Notes: a model not told the origin generated them from the sequence alone. A stretch of DNA of 64,000 bases from Arthrobacter sp. CAU 1506 (GCF_005047635.1 NZ_SUKC01000011.1:1-64000), one strand, 5' to 3'. Counted from the stretch's first letter, positions 26,424 to 35,084 are shown. A program made the numbers and translations.

Positions 26424-27496
26424 CCAAGAACGAACCAGTGGGCGACTCCCCGGCAGCCGACCGGTCTCCACTCGGCGCTGGCGCCCCTCCGTCGACCACC
26501 GGTAGAGCCGTCCTAGTCACCGGCGCCAGCGGGATGCTCGGTGGCGCCGTCGCACGGTTGCTGCTGGACCAGGGCCACCGGGTCAGGACCTTCCAACGCC
26601 GGCCCGCCGACGTCGGTCCCGCTGCCGAGACGGTGCTGGGCTCGTTGACCGACCCCGACGCGGTCGCCCAAGCCGTGCACGGCGTGCAGGCGGTCATCCA
26701 TCTGGCCGCGAAGGTCTCCTTCACCGGCGAGTGGAGCGAGTTCGTCGCCACCAACATCGGCGGGACCAAAACCCTGCTGGCGGCGGCGAAATCCGCCGGC
26801 GTGCGGGACGTCGTGTTCGTTTCCTCACCCTCGGTGGCGCATTTCGGCGAAGCGATCGCCGGTGCGGGCGCCGGGACCGCTGATCCGGAGCGCGCCCACG
26901 GCAATTACGCCCGGTCCAAAGCCGCCGCCGAGCTTCTTGCCCTCGCCGAGGACTCCCCCGGCTTCCGAGTTGCCGCCATCCGGCCTCACGTCGTGTGGGG
27001 CCCCGGCGATACCCAACTGGTGGAGCGCGTGGTGGCGCGGGCCCAGGCCGGCCGTCTGCCCCTGCTGGACAACGGCGCGGCCTTGATTGACACCACCTAC
27101 ATCGACAACGCCGCGGCAGCCATTGTCCGGGCGCTCGACCGGATGGATCAGGCGCATGGCCAGGCCCTGGTGGTCACCAACGGCCAGCCGCGTCCGGTCG
27201 GCGAGCTGATCGCAGGCATCTGCGCTGCCGCCGGCGTGAAGGCGCCGGCTTGGTCGGTTCCGGGCTGGCTGGCCCGCGGTGCCGGTTCTGTCATCGAGCG
27301 GGCCTGGACGGCTGCCGGAAAGCGCGGACTGGTCAAGGACGAGCCACCGATGACCAGGTTCCTGGCCGAGCAACTGTCGACGGCCCACTGGTTCGACCAG
27401 CGCCGCACCCGCGAGGTGCTGGACTGGAGACCTGACGTCAGCATCGAGGACGGGCTGCGCCGGCTGGCGGCCCACTATTCCGGAACAACGAGCTAG
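26420..27496 (+). CDS. oleD: OleD, NAD(P)-dependent beta-keto acid reductase
   Basis: OleD is an extended short-chain dehydrogenase that reduces the beta-keto acid from OleA to a beta-hydroxy acid, the substrate of OleC. The protein has 358 residues. The Rossmann motif VTGASGMLGG has its Gly residues at 35, 38 and 41, and the catalytic pair is Tyr163 and Lys167 (NYARSKAAAE). The first ~30 residues are an unusual leader; residues 15-28 come from one copy of the dispersed repeat (26463-26502). The start overlaps the oleBC stop as ATGA, so the three ole genes are translationally coupled. Confidence 0.92.
   Translation: MTKNEPVGDSPAADRSPLGAGAPPSTTGRAVLVTGASGMLGGAVARLLLDQGHRVRTFQRRPADVGPAAETVLGSLTDPDAVAQAVHGVQAVIHLAAKVSFTGEWSEFVATNIGGTKTLLAAAKSAGVRDVVFVSSPSVAHFGEAIAGAGAGTADPERAHGNYARSKAAAELLALAEDSPGFRVAAIRPHVVWGPGDTQLVERVVARAQAGRLPLLDNGAALIDTTYIDNAAAAIVRALDRMDQAHGQALVVTNGQPRPVGELIAGICAAAGVKAPAWSVPGWLARGAGSVIERAWTAAGKRGLVKDEPPMTRFLAEQLSTAHWFDQRRTREVLDWRPDVSIEDGLRRLAAHYSGTTS
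26463..26502 (+). repeat. Dispersed repeat in the 5' end of oleD
   Basis: A 40-bp inverted type-II copy (starts GGTCTCCACTCGGCGCTGG, ends GACCACCGG) encodes DRSPLGAGAPPSTT. The same peptide, with one change, occurs in OleC at the copy at 25135. Confidence 0.9.
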
Positions 27497-27504
27497 GAGA
27501 CACT

Positions 27505-28320
27505 GTGGAGAGCGTCAAACTGATCGAGTCGTGGCCGGTGGACCACGCGGCCACCGCGGTCGTCGGCGCGGACGGTGCCGTTGTGGCTGCACACGGCGAT
27601 CAGCAGCGCCGTTTCCCGCTGGCCTCGGTCACCAAACTGCTCAGTGCCTATGCCGTGCTGCTGGCGGTCGAAGAGGGCGCACTGGAACTGGAACAGGGGG
27701 CGGGCCCGGAGGGCGCCACGGTACGGCATCTGCTGGCCCACTGCGCCGGTTACGATTTCGGCGACCGCACAGTCCGCTTTGCTCCGGGAGCCCGGCGGCT
27801 CTACTCCAACGCCGGTTTCGAGGTGCTCGGTGAAACGCTGGAATCCGCTGCGGGCATGAGCTTCGCGGAATACCTTCGGGAAGGCGTGCTGGCTCCGCTC
27901 GGCATGTCGGACACCAGCCTGGACGGCTCCCCCGCCGCCGGCGCCACGTCCACCGCCGCGGACCTTTCCCGCTTTGCCGCCGAACTGCAGAACCCCTCGC
28001 TGCTGGCCCCGTCCACGCTGCAGGAAGCAACCAAGGTGGCCTATCCCGGCCTATCTGGCGTGCTGCCCGGCTTCGGGCGACAGCAGGACAACGACTGGGG
28101 CCTGGGCTTCGAGATCCGCGGCCACAAGGACCCGCACTGGACCGGCGCGAACAGCTCGCCCAACACCTTCGGCCACTTCGGCCAGTCCGGTACCTTCCTC
28201 TGGGTGGATCCCGACGCCGGCGCCGCCTGCGTCGCGCTTACCGACCGCGCCTTCGGACCCTGGGTCGCGGAGGTCTGGCCGAAGTACACGGACGCCGTAC
28301 TGGCGGAACTGCCCGGCTGA
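27505..28320 (+). CDS. Beta-lactamase-fold serine hydrolase
   Basis: The 271-residue protein belongs to the class C beta-lactamase/esterase (penicillin-binding protein-like) group. It has SxxK as SVTK (Ser41, Lys44), YxN as YSN (Tyr100) and a final HFGQSG motif in place of KTG. There is no signal peptide, so it is probably a cytoplasmic esterase and not a resistance enzyme. The GTG start lies eight bases after the oleD stop, and the Shine-Dalgarno sequence AGGAGA overlaps that stop, so it is the last gene of the ole operon. A role in olefin metabolism is possible but unproven. Confidence 0.85.
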   Translation: MESVKLIESWPVDHAATAVVGADGAVVAAHGDQQRRFPLASVTKLLSAYAVLLAVEEGALELEQGAGPEGATVRHLLAHCAGYDFGDRTVRFAPGARRLYSNAGFEVLGETLESAAGMSFAEYLREGVLAPLGMSDTSLDGSPAAGATSTAADLSRFAAELQNPSLLAPSTLQEATKVAYPGLSGVLPGFGRQQDNDWGLGFEIRGHKDPHWTGANSSPNTFGHFGQSGTFLWVDPDAGAACVALTDRAFGPWVAEVWPKYTDAVLAELPG

Positions 28321-28340
28321 TTTCGGGCGGGCAGCATGGC

Positions 28341-28378
28341 GCCGTGGTACGCCCGTCGCCCGACGGACGCACCACGGC
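28341..28378. terminator. Hairpin between the convergent ole operon and fmdA
   Basis: The arms at 28341-28357 and 28362-28378 pair at 15 of 17 positions around the loop GCCC. The hairpin lies between two converging stop codons (28320 and 28407) and could end transcripts in both directions. There is no clear U-tract. Confidence 0.6.
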
Positions 28379-28406
28379 ACATGACTGCCTGAAGTCTGCA
28401 TTCAAG

Positions 28407-29663
28407 CTAGCTGGCTGCAGCCTTCGGTGCTCCGATCCCCGGGTCGATCTGGAACGGTCCCGAGGCCGACGGCCGAACGTCGAAATCGAAGATCGCAGTC
28501 GGCAGATATACCGTGGAGCAGGAGTTCGGGATATCGACGACGCCGGAGAGCCGTCCCTCAATGGGAGCCGCTCCGAGCAGTAGGTACGCCTGCTCCGGGC
28601 TATAGCCGAACTTCGTCAGGTAGTTGATCGCATGCAGACAAGCCCGCTGATATGACAGGTGCGAGTCCAGATAACGCTGCTCCCCGTCGAGAGTGACCGA
28701 GGTGCCGGAGAAAGCCAGCCATTCGCTGTACTGCGGCTCGACATTGCCCGGCATGAAGATGGCGTTTTCGCTCACGCCGTAGGTTTCCATGCCTCCCTTG
28801 ATAATGTCCACCCGCAAGTCGATGAACCCACCCATCTCGATGGCACCACAGAAGGTGATCTCGCCGTCCCCCTGGGAGAAGTGCAGGTCGCCCACGGAGA
28901 GGTTGGCACCGTCCACGAAAACGGGATAGAAGATCCGGCTACCCTTGGAAAGGTTCTTAATGTCCTGGTTTCCGCCGTTCTCCCGCGGCGGAGCAGTGCG
29001 TGCAGCTTCGCCAGCAATCCGGTCGAACTCGTCACCGGATAGGGTGCCCAGCAGAGCGTCCTGGGGTTCCGGCGGCAATGCTAGGGGCGGAACCCGGTGC
29101 GGGTCGGTGGCGATTAGATCCCCTTCTCGCTTATTCCATTTGCCGAGCAGGTCGGCGGACGGGGCCGTTCCCATCAGGCCGGGGTGGATGATGCCGGTGA
29201 ACGCAACGGCAGGGACGTGGCGGGACGTGGCGGTCTGACCGCTGAAGTCCCATACCGCCTTGTAAGCATCGGGGAACTGGTCGGTCAGGAAGCTTCCACC
29301 GTTCCGCTTCGCGAAGATACCGGTGTATCCCCACCCCTGTCCCGCAAGCGGGCCTGAATCTTCCTGCTGGATGGGCCCAACGTCGAGGATGTCCACTACC
29401 AGCAGGTCGCCCGGTTTTGCGCCTTCGACGGCGAACGGGCCGCTGAGCTTGTGCACGCCCAACAGCGGTGCGTTCAGGATGTCATCCGCCGAGTCATCGT
29501 TGGCTATCGCGCCATCGAACCATTCGCGGCAATCGACCCGAAAGGAATCACCCGGTTTGACTGTTGCCACCGGCGGGATATCGGGATGCCACCGGTTATG
29601 GCCTATCTTTTCTTGTTCCTCGAACTTTTTACGCGAATCGAGCGGGAAAATAACTTCGGGCAT
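28407..29663 (-). CDS. fmdA: Formamidase (acetamidase/formamidase family)
   Basis: The 418-residue protein matches the FmdA formamidase family, which hydrolyses formamide to formate and ammonia in the cytoplasm. Family patterns are the start MPEVIFPLDS, KIGHNRWHPDIPP, LLVVDILDVGP, FTGIIHPGLMGTAPS, SVGDLHFSQGDGEITFCGAIEMGG and PGNVEPQYSEW. The length is normal. It is the last gene of the amiS-fmdB-fmdA operon, starting 26 bases after fmdB. The A+T content of this operon is visibly higher than that of its neighbours, which hints at acquisition by transfer. Confidence 0.92.
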   Translation of the reverse strand: MPEVIFPLDSRKKFEEQEKIGHNRWHPDIPPVATVKPGDSFRVDCREWFDGAIANDDSADDILNAPLLGVHKLSGPFAVEGAKPGDLLVVDILDVGPIQQEDSGPLAGQGWGYTGIFAKRNGGSFLTDQFPDAYKAVWDFSGQTATSRHVPAVAFTGIIHPGLMGTAPSADLLGKWNKREGDLIATDPHRVPPLALPPEPQDALLGTLSGDEFDRIAGEAARTAPPRENGGNQDIKNLSKGSRIFYPVFVDGANLSVGDLHFSQGDGEITFCGAIEMGGFIDLRVDIIKGGMETYGVSENAIFMPGNVEPQYSEWLAFSGTSVTLDGEQRYLDSHLSYQRACLHAINYLTKFGYSPEQAYLLLGAAPIEGRLSGVVDIPNSCSTVYLPTAIFDFDVRPSASGPFQIDPGIGAPKAAAS

Positions 29664-29689
29664 TTTCTCTACTCCATCATTTGTATTGG

Positions 29690-29980
29690 TTATGGGCGCG
29701 GAAGCTTGGAGTGCAAGGGATTGTGGGTAAAACGACTTCTGCCAGATTTTGCAGTAGTTCCACTTTTTCGGGTCACCACATCAGGTTCGTACGCGCTTTT
29801 AGCCGTTGAATCGAGCAACTTATACGCGCTGGAGCTCGCTACGGAAAGACGGGGCGGGCTGAAGACTCGACGCATCAACCGGCCGCATGAGGAACATGGC
29901 GCTTCTTGCGGTGCTTGGCCTATCGGATAGTTCATTTCAACCGCCTCGCAGACAGGGCAGGCGTATGCATAGAGCGTCAT
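29690..29980 (-). CDS. fmdB: FmdB-type zinc-ribbon regulatory protein
   Basis: The 96-residue protein starts LYAYACPVC and has a second pair CSSCG, the zinc ribbon of the FmdB family. FmdB has been proposed to regulate formamidase expression. The C-terminal half is Ser-, Arg- and Lys-rich. Its ATG overlaps the amiS stop codon as ATGA. The frame extends further upstream, but that part only reads amiS out of frame. Confidence 0.85.
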   Translation of the reverse strand: MTLYAYACPVCEAVEMNYPIGQAPQEAPCSSCGRLMRRVFSPPRLSVASSSAYKLLDSTAKSAYEPDVVTRKSGTTAKSGRSRFTHNPLHSKLPRP

Positions 29981-30621
29981 GACATGGCCTCCTTCGAAAC
30001 GGCTGCCCTGACGTCCCGTCGAACCCCAACCGGATTCTCCGGCCGGCCCAGGTAGAGGGCTACGCCAAACGAAGCGGCAAAGACAGTTCCTCCGACAGCG
30101 GCGGTGGCGCCGGTGGAGACGAAGGCTCCACTCAGCAACAAGAGGGCTGGAATTGCACAGGTTAGCCAACCGCAGAAAATCGCGAACCAACCGGTCATAG
30201 CGGCGATGGACTCTTTGCCCAATCCCATCAGCAGGAAGAACATGAACCACAGCACCGACCATGCCAACCAAATGGAACCAAACAGCGGATCTCCGATGTT
30301 GCCAAAGCTCAGCACCCCGATCACTACCGCCACCACTGCAACGAACAGGCTGAACCAACCCAACCCTTCTGGGGAGATCCCGGCTAGCTGGAGGATGCCT
30401 ACGTACAGGTAGGTGAATCCGAAAAGGAAGAGGCCAGCAGCCGCGAAAGTGGCGGCCGGTTCACCTTCGGCCTGGGTCAGCAGCACTACTGGAACGATGA
30501 CTTGGAGTGCTCCGACGAATAAGTTGAGAATGGCTGCAGATTTTCCAGGAATCCAGCCGAGCAGCATTAGTCCATTGATAAAGAGAATTGCCCCAACATA
30601 CAAAAGTCCCGCGCTAGCCAT
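29977..30621 (-). CDS. amiS: AmiS/UreI-family amide transporter
   Basis: The 214-residue protein has six to seven hydrophobic helices and begins MASAGLLYVGAILFINGLML, typical of AmiS/UreI channels for short amides and urea. The GxxxL-rich helices with FTYLYVGILQL and IWLAWSVLWFMFFLL fit the family. It would bring formamide to FmdA. GGGGAG lies seven bases before the ATG. It is the first gene of the operon, behind the promoter at 30668-30696. Confidence 0.9.
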   Translation of the reverse strand: MASAGLLYVGAILFINGLMLLGWIPGKSAAILNLFVGALQVIVPVVLLTQAEGEPAATFAAAGLFLFGFTYLYVGILQLAGISPEGLGWFSLFVAVVAVVIGVLSFGNIGDPLFGSIWLAWSVLWFMFFLLMGLGKESIAAMTGWFAIFCGWLTCAIPALLLLSGAFVSTGATAAVGGTVFAASFGVALYLGRPENPVGVRRDVRAAVSKEAMS

Positions 30622-30943
30622 AATCTCCCCATTGCAGATTCGGACGAACGAAAACGATGTTTGCTGAAAGCTAACAGTTTCCCATCAACCCGTCAATCAG
30701 CAGGCTTATAGAACTAAAAGTAGACAAGAATCGGATAAACGTTAATGCTGAAGAACGAGTGGCAGTAAGAAAATATCCATAGCCAGCCACGGGTGGCAGT
30801 TGCGCGATTGCGGTTGGCAAGCGCCGCATATACAGGACGAGTTGTTACCGAAAAGCGGGATTTACGGTTCCCCTTGGGGCCGAGACCCAGCCGCCGCGTG
30901 GATCAACCACAGGGCTCAGGTCGATCAACACACTTCCAAATGG
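30622..30943. other. A+T-rich intergenic region upstream of amiS
   Basis: This 322-base space separates the mutM stop from the amiS start. Bases 30650-30790 are much richer in A and T than the rest of the window. It contains the amiS promoter on the minus strand. No gene and no clear terminator for the mutM operon are seen. Confidence 0.6.
30668..30696 (-). promoter_or_regulatory. Promoter of the amiS-fmdB-fmdA operon
   Basis: On the minus strand TTGACG (30691-30696) and TAGCTT (30668-30673) are separated by 17 bases. The expected start of transcription gives a leader of about 40 bases before the amiS ATG. Confidence 0.55.
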
Positions 30944-31933
30944 CTACCAGCGGCCGTTGCGGGGCCTCGGCTGGCAGACGGGGCATGTGTAGGACGAGCG
31001 GTTCATGAACGTGTCACGGCGGATCTTGGTGGAACGGCCCAGATCGCTGCAGCGGTAGCAGGGCTCGCCTTCGCGGCCGTAGGCGTTCAGGTGCCGTTCG
31101 AAGTAGCCGGAGGCGCCGTTGACGTTCACGTAGAGGGAATCGAAGCTGGTGCCACCGGCCGCCAACGCCTGCGTCATGACCTCGCGGCAGGCTTCGAGAA
31201 GACGTTCCGCGTCCTTGCGGCGGAGCGTTTCCGTGGGGCGGGCGTAGTGCAGCTTCGCAGCCCACAGGGCCTCGTCCGCGTAGATGTTCCCGATGCCTGA
31301 GACCAAGGCCTGGTCCAGGATCGCGCGCTTGAGGCCGGTCTTGCGGGCACGGAGGCGCTGGTAGAAGGCATCAAAAGAGAAGGCCGGGTCCAGCGGGTCC
31401 CGGGCGATGTGTGAGGCTTCAACAGGAATGAGCGCCAGACCGGTCTCGGAGATGCCGCCGGCGTGGCCGTCGCGGGTAGGCGCCAGATCTGCCAGGAACA
31501 TGCCGCCGAAAATCCGCTGGTCAACGAAACGCAGCTCGGCCGGCATGGGAGAACCGTCAGCGTCATTGGCCGGGCTCAGCGTCAGCCGCACCTTGAGGTG
31601 CTTCTCGTCCGGTTGAGCGCTGTCCTCGACCAGCAACTGTCCGCTCATGCCGAGGTGCGCCATCAGCGCGAGCTTGGGCTCGCCGTCGTCACGGCTGGTT
31701 AGGTTTCCGCCCCCCATGGTGTCCGCTTCCTGCAGGGGCATCCAGAGGAACTTGCCCCGCCGGACGACGTCGACAACGTGCGCGCCGATCAGGTTCCCCC
31801 GGAGGTCATCGGCGCCGAGGAGGTGCCGACGGATGGAGCGTTCATCAAGGACGTCGACGCCGGTGATCGTCCGGCCGCGGACCCACTGGGCCAGCCCGCG
31901 GCGGACAACCTCCACCTCAGGCAGTTCAGGCAT
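30944..31933 (-). CDS. mutM: Formamidopyrimidine-DNA glycosylase
   Basis: MutM removes oxidised purines such as 8-oxoguanine from DNA and cuts the strand. The protein starts with the catalytic MPELPEVE (Pro2, Glu3). Further family marks are [12 protein letters not shown]-like [25 protein letters not shown] and a C-terminal zinc finger with CYRC and CPVCQ. At 329 residues it is some 40 longer than usual; two loops ([10 protein letters not shown] and [10 protein letters not shown] regions) account for this. It overlaps rnc by eight bases. In related genomes smc follows; here the ole and formamidase genes intervene. Confidence 0.95.
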   Translation of the reverse strand: MPELPEVEVVRRGLAQWVRGRTITGVDVLDERSIRRHLLGADDLRGNLIGAHVVDVVRRGKFLWMPLQEADTMGGGNLTSRDDGEPKLALMAHLGMSGQLLVEDSAQPDEKHLKVRLTLSPANDADGSPMPAELRFVDQRIFGGMFLADLAPTRDGHAGGISETGLALIPVEASHIARDPLDPAFSFDAFYQRLRARKTGLKRAILDQALVSGIGNIYADEALWAAKLHYARPTETLRRKDAERLLEACREVMTQALAAGGTSFDSLYVNVNGASGYFERHLNAYGREGEPCYRCSDLGRSTKIRRDTFMNRSSYTCPVCQPRPRNGRW

Positions 31934-32645
31934 CTGATCCGCTGTTCTCCGTCACAGGTTCGGAGAACGAACCGCGCAGGTCGCGCCAGGTCGAGGCGGC
32001 GGCTTCCTGTTCGGCTTCCTTCTTGGAGTGTCCGGTCCCCTGGCCGTGTTCGGCGGTGCCGATCAGCAGCGTGGCGACGAACGTCCTCGCGTGGTCCGGG
32101 CCCGAGCCCTCCACGCGGTAGGTCACGTTGCCCATTTTCCGGGCTGCTGCCAGTTCCTGGATGCTGGTCTTCCAGTCCGTCCCGGCGCCGAGGGCTTCGG
32201 CGTCTGCCAGGAGCGGCCCGATCAGGCGCATCACCAACTGGCGGGCGGTCTCGATGCCGTGGCACAGGTAGGTGGCACCGAACAGCGCCTCCATGGTGTC
32301 CGCAAGGATAGAGGACTTGTCTGCGCCGTTGGTCAGCTTCTCGCCCTGTCCGAGCAGCACATGCTGTCCCAGATCCAGCGAGCGGGCGATCCCGGCAAGC
32401 GCGCGGGTGGACACCACTGCGGAGCGCCGCTTGGCCAACTCGCCCTCTGGCAGGTCCGGGTTGTCCCGGTACAGCGCATCGGTCACGGAGAAACCAAGAA
32501 TCGAGTCGCCCAGAAACTCCAAGCGCTCGTTCGTGGGGAGGCCGCCGTGTTCGTAGGCGTAAGAACGGTGGGTTAAAGCCAGACGGAGCGTCTCGGCGTC
32601 GATATCGACACCGAGACGCTCCAAAAGCTCTTCAGTTGAAGGCAT
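31926..32645 (-). CDS. rnc: Ribonuclease III
   Basis: RNase III cuts double-stranded RNA in rRNA maturation and mRNA turnover. The protein has 239 residues. The signature [14 protein letters not shown] carries the metal-binding acids, and the second set is [15 protein letters not shown]. The C-terminal double-stranded RNA-binding domain ends with [16 protein letters not shown]. It lies 11 bases after rpmF and overlaps mutM, within the yceD-rpmF-rnc-mutM operon. Confidence 0.96.
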   Translation of the reverse strand: MPSTEELLERLGVDIDAETLRLALTHRSYAYEHGGLPTNERLEFLGDSILGFSVTDALYRDNPDLPEGELAKRRSAVVSTRALAGIARSLDLGQHVLLGQGEKLTNGADKSSILADTMEALFGATYLCHGIETARQLVMRLIGPLLADAEALGAGTDWKTSIQELAAARKMGNVTYRVEGSGPDHARTFVATLLIGTAEHGQGTGHSKKEAEQEAAASTWRDLRGSFSEPVTENSGSDA

Positions 32646-32656
32646 GCCGGACGTTG

Positions 32657-32860
32657 TTACGCGTCGGCTACCTTGCGGCCCTTGTACTCAAGGAACAGCG
32701 CGGTGCCTGCCGAGTCGGTGACAACCTTGGCCTGGTGCGGCAGGCTGTAGGTGACACGGCCGTTCTCAACGGTCTTGACCAGGTTGGGCGCAGTGGCCTT
32801 CCACTGGGACCGGCGTGCGCGCGTATTCGAGCGGGACATCTTCCGCTTGGGAACAGCCAC
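32657..32860 (-). CDS. rpmF: 50S ribosomal protein L32
   Basis: The 67-residue protein starts [20 protein letters not shown], the invariant L32 N-terminus. The C-terminal half has no zinc-binding cysteines, so it is the zinc-independent form. It begins two bases after the yceD stop, the usual pairing of these genes. Confidence 0.97.
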   Translation of the reverse strand: MAVPKRKMSRSNTRARRSQWKATAPNLVKTVENGRVTYSLPHQAKVVTDSAGTALFLEYKGRKVADA

Positions 32861-32862
32861 GG

Positions 32863-33456
32863 CTAACTCTCTTCTCTCTCGTCTGACTCTTTACTTTTCG
32901 GCGCCTCGTCGGCGGCCGTGCCGGCCAGCCCGGCAAGGGCTGCCCAGCGAGGATCCACTACCTCATGATGGTGACCCGGATCCTCTTCAAGGCGAATCCC
33001 ACATTCTGGGCACAAGCCTTGGCAGTCTTCCCGGCACACCGGCTGGAACGGCAGGGCGGTCACCACTGCGTCCCGCAGCGCCGGTTCGAGATCGATGAAA
33101 TCGCGCTCAACCCGCCGCTGTTCGTCCTGCTCTTCTTCCTCGAGGAGTTCAGTGTCCTCGTAGTAGAAGAGTTCTTGCACATTAACGTCAAGGTCGTACG
33201 CGATGGGATCCAGGCATCGCCCGCACTCGCCCGTGACAGCCACGGATACAGTGCCGGAAACCAGGATTCCCTCGTGCACGGCCTCAAGCTTCAGATCCAA
33301 CTCCATATCGGAGCCTTCCTGAACGCCAATGAGCACTGCCCCGAAGTCCTTCGGCGCAGCAATATGTTCTTCAAGAGTCCGCATGCTGCCCGGGCTGCGC
33401 CCGAGATCTTTGACCGCAAGGGTCAAAGGCGAACTTTGATCATGGTTCAAGACCAA
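32863..33456 (-). CDS. YceD/DUF177 family protein
   Basis: The 197-residue protein belongs to the YceD (DUF177) family that almost always precedes rpmF; in other bacteria and plants YceD proteins help 23S rRNA accumulate. Cysteine pairs CGRC (about 76-79) and [13 protein letters not shown] (about 141-153) suggest a zinc site. The tail is acidic and lysine-rich. The start is a TTG with GAGGAG eleven bases upstream, which is a long spacing. It opens the yceD-rpmF-rnc-mutM operon behind the promoter at 33496-33524. Confidence 0.92.
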   Translation of the reverse strand: MVLNHDQSSPLTLAVKDLGRSPGSMRTLEEHIAAPKDFGAVLIGVQEGSDMELDLKLEAVHEGILVSGTVSVAVTGECGRCLDPIAYDLDVNVQELFYYEDTELLEEEEQDEQRRVERDFIDLEPALRDAVVTALPFQPVCREDCQGLCPECGIRLEEDPGHHHEVVDPRWAALAGLAGTAADEAPKSKESDEREES

Positions 33457-33495
33457 TGTACTGAAAACTCCTCAAGAACATACGACCGACGTATC

Positions 33496-33524
33496 ATCTT
33501 AGCCCGAAACTCCCGCGGGCCCAA
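33496..33524 (-). promoter_or_regulatory. Promoter of the yceD-rpmF-rnc-mutM operon
   Basis: On the minus strand TTGGGC (33519-33524) and TAAGAT (33496-33501) are spaced by 17 bases, about 40 bases before the TTG start. The next gene upstream on the strand (galU) ends at 33546, so the promoter overlaps the short gap. Confidence 0.5.
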
Positions 33525-33545
33525 ACCGGCCGTCCGGTGCGGGCG

Positions 33546-34478
33546 TCAGTCTTGCCCAGCCGCTGACAAGGGCGACTCTGCCTGGATCTGGACGGCAAGG
33601 TCGAGGATCCAAGAACACAGTTCGGGTCCTAGATCTTCGCGCTCGGTAGCCAACGAGATGACTGCCTTGATGTAGCTGAGCTTGTCCCCGGTGTCGTAGC
33701 GGCGCCCCTTGAAGACCACGGCATACACACCGCCGCCGTCCTCGTCGGACTTGGCCAGGGTCTGCAGCGCGTCGGTCAGCTGGATTTCGCCGCCGCGCCC
33801 GGGACCGGTCTGCTCCAGGACATCAAAGACGGCGGGGTGAAGGACGTAGCGGCCAATCACGGCCAGGTTCGACGGCGCGTCGGCGGTGGCCGGCTTCTCC
33901 ACCAAACCATGGACCTTCACGTGCCCGGCGCCCTCAACGGGGCTGACGTCCGCGCAGCCATAGGCACTGATCTGTTCCGGATCGACTTCCATTAGGGCGA
34001 TGACGGAGCCGCCAGTCGCCTGCTGCACGGCAATCATCTCCGAGAGCAGTTCGTCGCGCTCGTCAATGAGGTCGTCACCCAGCAGGACGGCGAACGGTTC
34101 GTCTCCGACGTGCTGTTTGGCACGGAGAACGGCGTGGCCCAGGCCCATGGGATCGCCTTGGCGAACGTAGTGGATATCCGCCAGCTCGGAGGATTCGCGG
34201 ACGGCGGCCAACTTCGCGAGGTCGCCCTTGGCCTCCAGCGTCTCCTCGACAAACGGCACACGGTCGAAGTGGTCCTCCAAGGACCGCTTGTTGCGCCCGG
34301 TGATCATCAGGACGTCGGTCAGGCCGGCCCGCGCAGCTTCTTCGACCACGTACTGGATGGCCGGCTTGTCGACGACCGGCAGCATTTCCTTGGGCATGGC
34401 TTTCGTCGTCGGCAGGAACCTTGTTCCCAAGCCTGCAGCCGGGACGACGGCTTTACGAACTAATGGAGCATGAGACAT
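33546..34478 (-). CDS. galU: UTP-glucose-1-phosphate uridylyltransferase
   Basis: GalU makes UDP-glucose for cell-wall and storage polymers. With the ATG at 34478 it has 310 residues. The nucleotide-binding N-terminus VVPAAGLGTRFLPTTKAMPK is intact, as are the KPAIQYVVEEA stretch and the RFGISQ-like catalytic region LGDDLID. The start at 34478 is supported by TAATCT seven bases upstream; a GTG nine codons earlier is also in frame. It lies alone between coaD and yceD on the same strand. Confidence 0.95.
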   Translation of the reverse strand: MSHAPLVRKAVVPAAGLGTRFLPTTKAMPKEMLPVVDKPAIQYVVEEAARAGLTDVLMITGRNKRSLEDHFDRVPFVEETLEAKGDLAKLAAVRESSELADIHYVRQGDPMGLGHAVLRAKQHVGDEPFAVLLGDDLIDERDELLSEMIAVQQATGGSVIALMEVDPEQISAYGCADVSPVEGAGHVKVHGLVEKPATADAPSNLAVIGRYVLHPAVFDVLEQTGPGRGGEIQLTDALQTLAKSDEDGGGVYAVVFKGRRYDTGDKLSYIKAVISLATEREDLGPELCSWILDLAVQIQAESPLSAAGQD

Positions 34479-34485
34479 GGGTACG

Positions 34486-34491
34486 AGATTA
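34486..34491 (-). promoter_or_regulatory. Putative -10 box (TAATCT) of galU, leaderless spacing
   Basis: TAATCT is followed by seven bases and the ATG at 34478. No Shine-Dalgarno sequence precedes that ATG. Confidence 0.5.
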
Positions 34492-34525
34492 GCCGACACA
34501 GCCACTCAGCCGTAACCGCCCGACA

Positions 34526-35023
34526 TCACCTGGACGTAGATTCCGGAGCCGCTCCCCCGTTCCGGAAGCGGCTGAGAACCGCCTTGGGGACGAACTCGGA
34601 AATGTCCCCGCCCAGCGACGCGACTTCCTTGATCAGGGTGGAGGACACGTGCGAATAGCTGTTCTCCCCGGCAAGGAACACGGTCTCGATGCCGGCCAGG
34701 TGCCGATTCATATGGGCCATCGGCAATTCGTAGTGGTAGTCCTGCGACGAGCGCAGCCCCTTGACGATGACCCCGGCCCCACGGCTACGGCAGTATTCGG
34801 CAAGCAGTCCTTCACCCATCGGCTCAACGCTCACGCCGCGGAGGTAGGAGAGCGTCTCGCTGGCCATGGAGAGCCTTTCATCCAGGCTGAAGCGGTACTT
34901 CTTGGCGTAGTTGGTCGACACGGCAACGATGACTTCGTCATACATGCTCGCGGCACGGGCAATGATCTCCACGTGGCCTTTATGAAGCGGGTCGTAGGAT
35001 CCTGGGCAGACGGCACGGCGCAT
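34526..35023 (-). CDS. coaD: Phosphopantetheine adenylyltransferase
   Basis: CoaD adds AMP to 4'-phosphopantetheine, the fourth step of coenzyme A synthesis. The 165-residue protein has the nucleotidyltransferase motif PGSYDPLHKGH (TxGH family, with Tyr where Phe is usual). It also has the VKGLRSSQDYHYE stretch and the C-terminal SSTLIKEVA. The size is normal. Its usual neighbour rsmD lies about 2 kb upstream on the strand, separated by the aminotransferase and spermidine-synthase-like genes on the other strand. Confidence 0.95.
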   Translation of the reverse strand: MRRAVCPGSYDPLHKGHVEIIARAASMYDEVIVAVSTNYAKKYRFSLDERLSMASETLSYLRGVSVEPMGEGLLAEYCRSRGAGVIVKGLRSSQDYHYELPMAHMNRHLAGIETVFLAGENSYSHVSSTLIKEVASLGGDISEFVPKAVLSRFRNGGAAPESTSR

Positions 35024-35030
35024 AGAGTCG

Positions 35031-35036
35031 AATCTA
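35031..35036 (-). promoter_or_regulatory. Putative -10 box (TAGATT) of coaD, leaderless spacing
   Basis: TAGATT is followed by seven bases and the ATG at 35023. No ribosome binding site is present. Confidence 0.5.
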
Positions 35037-35084
35037 GCCGATCCGACAGGCCGCGCACCACGCGCCGCGGTAACACTTCAGTGG

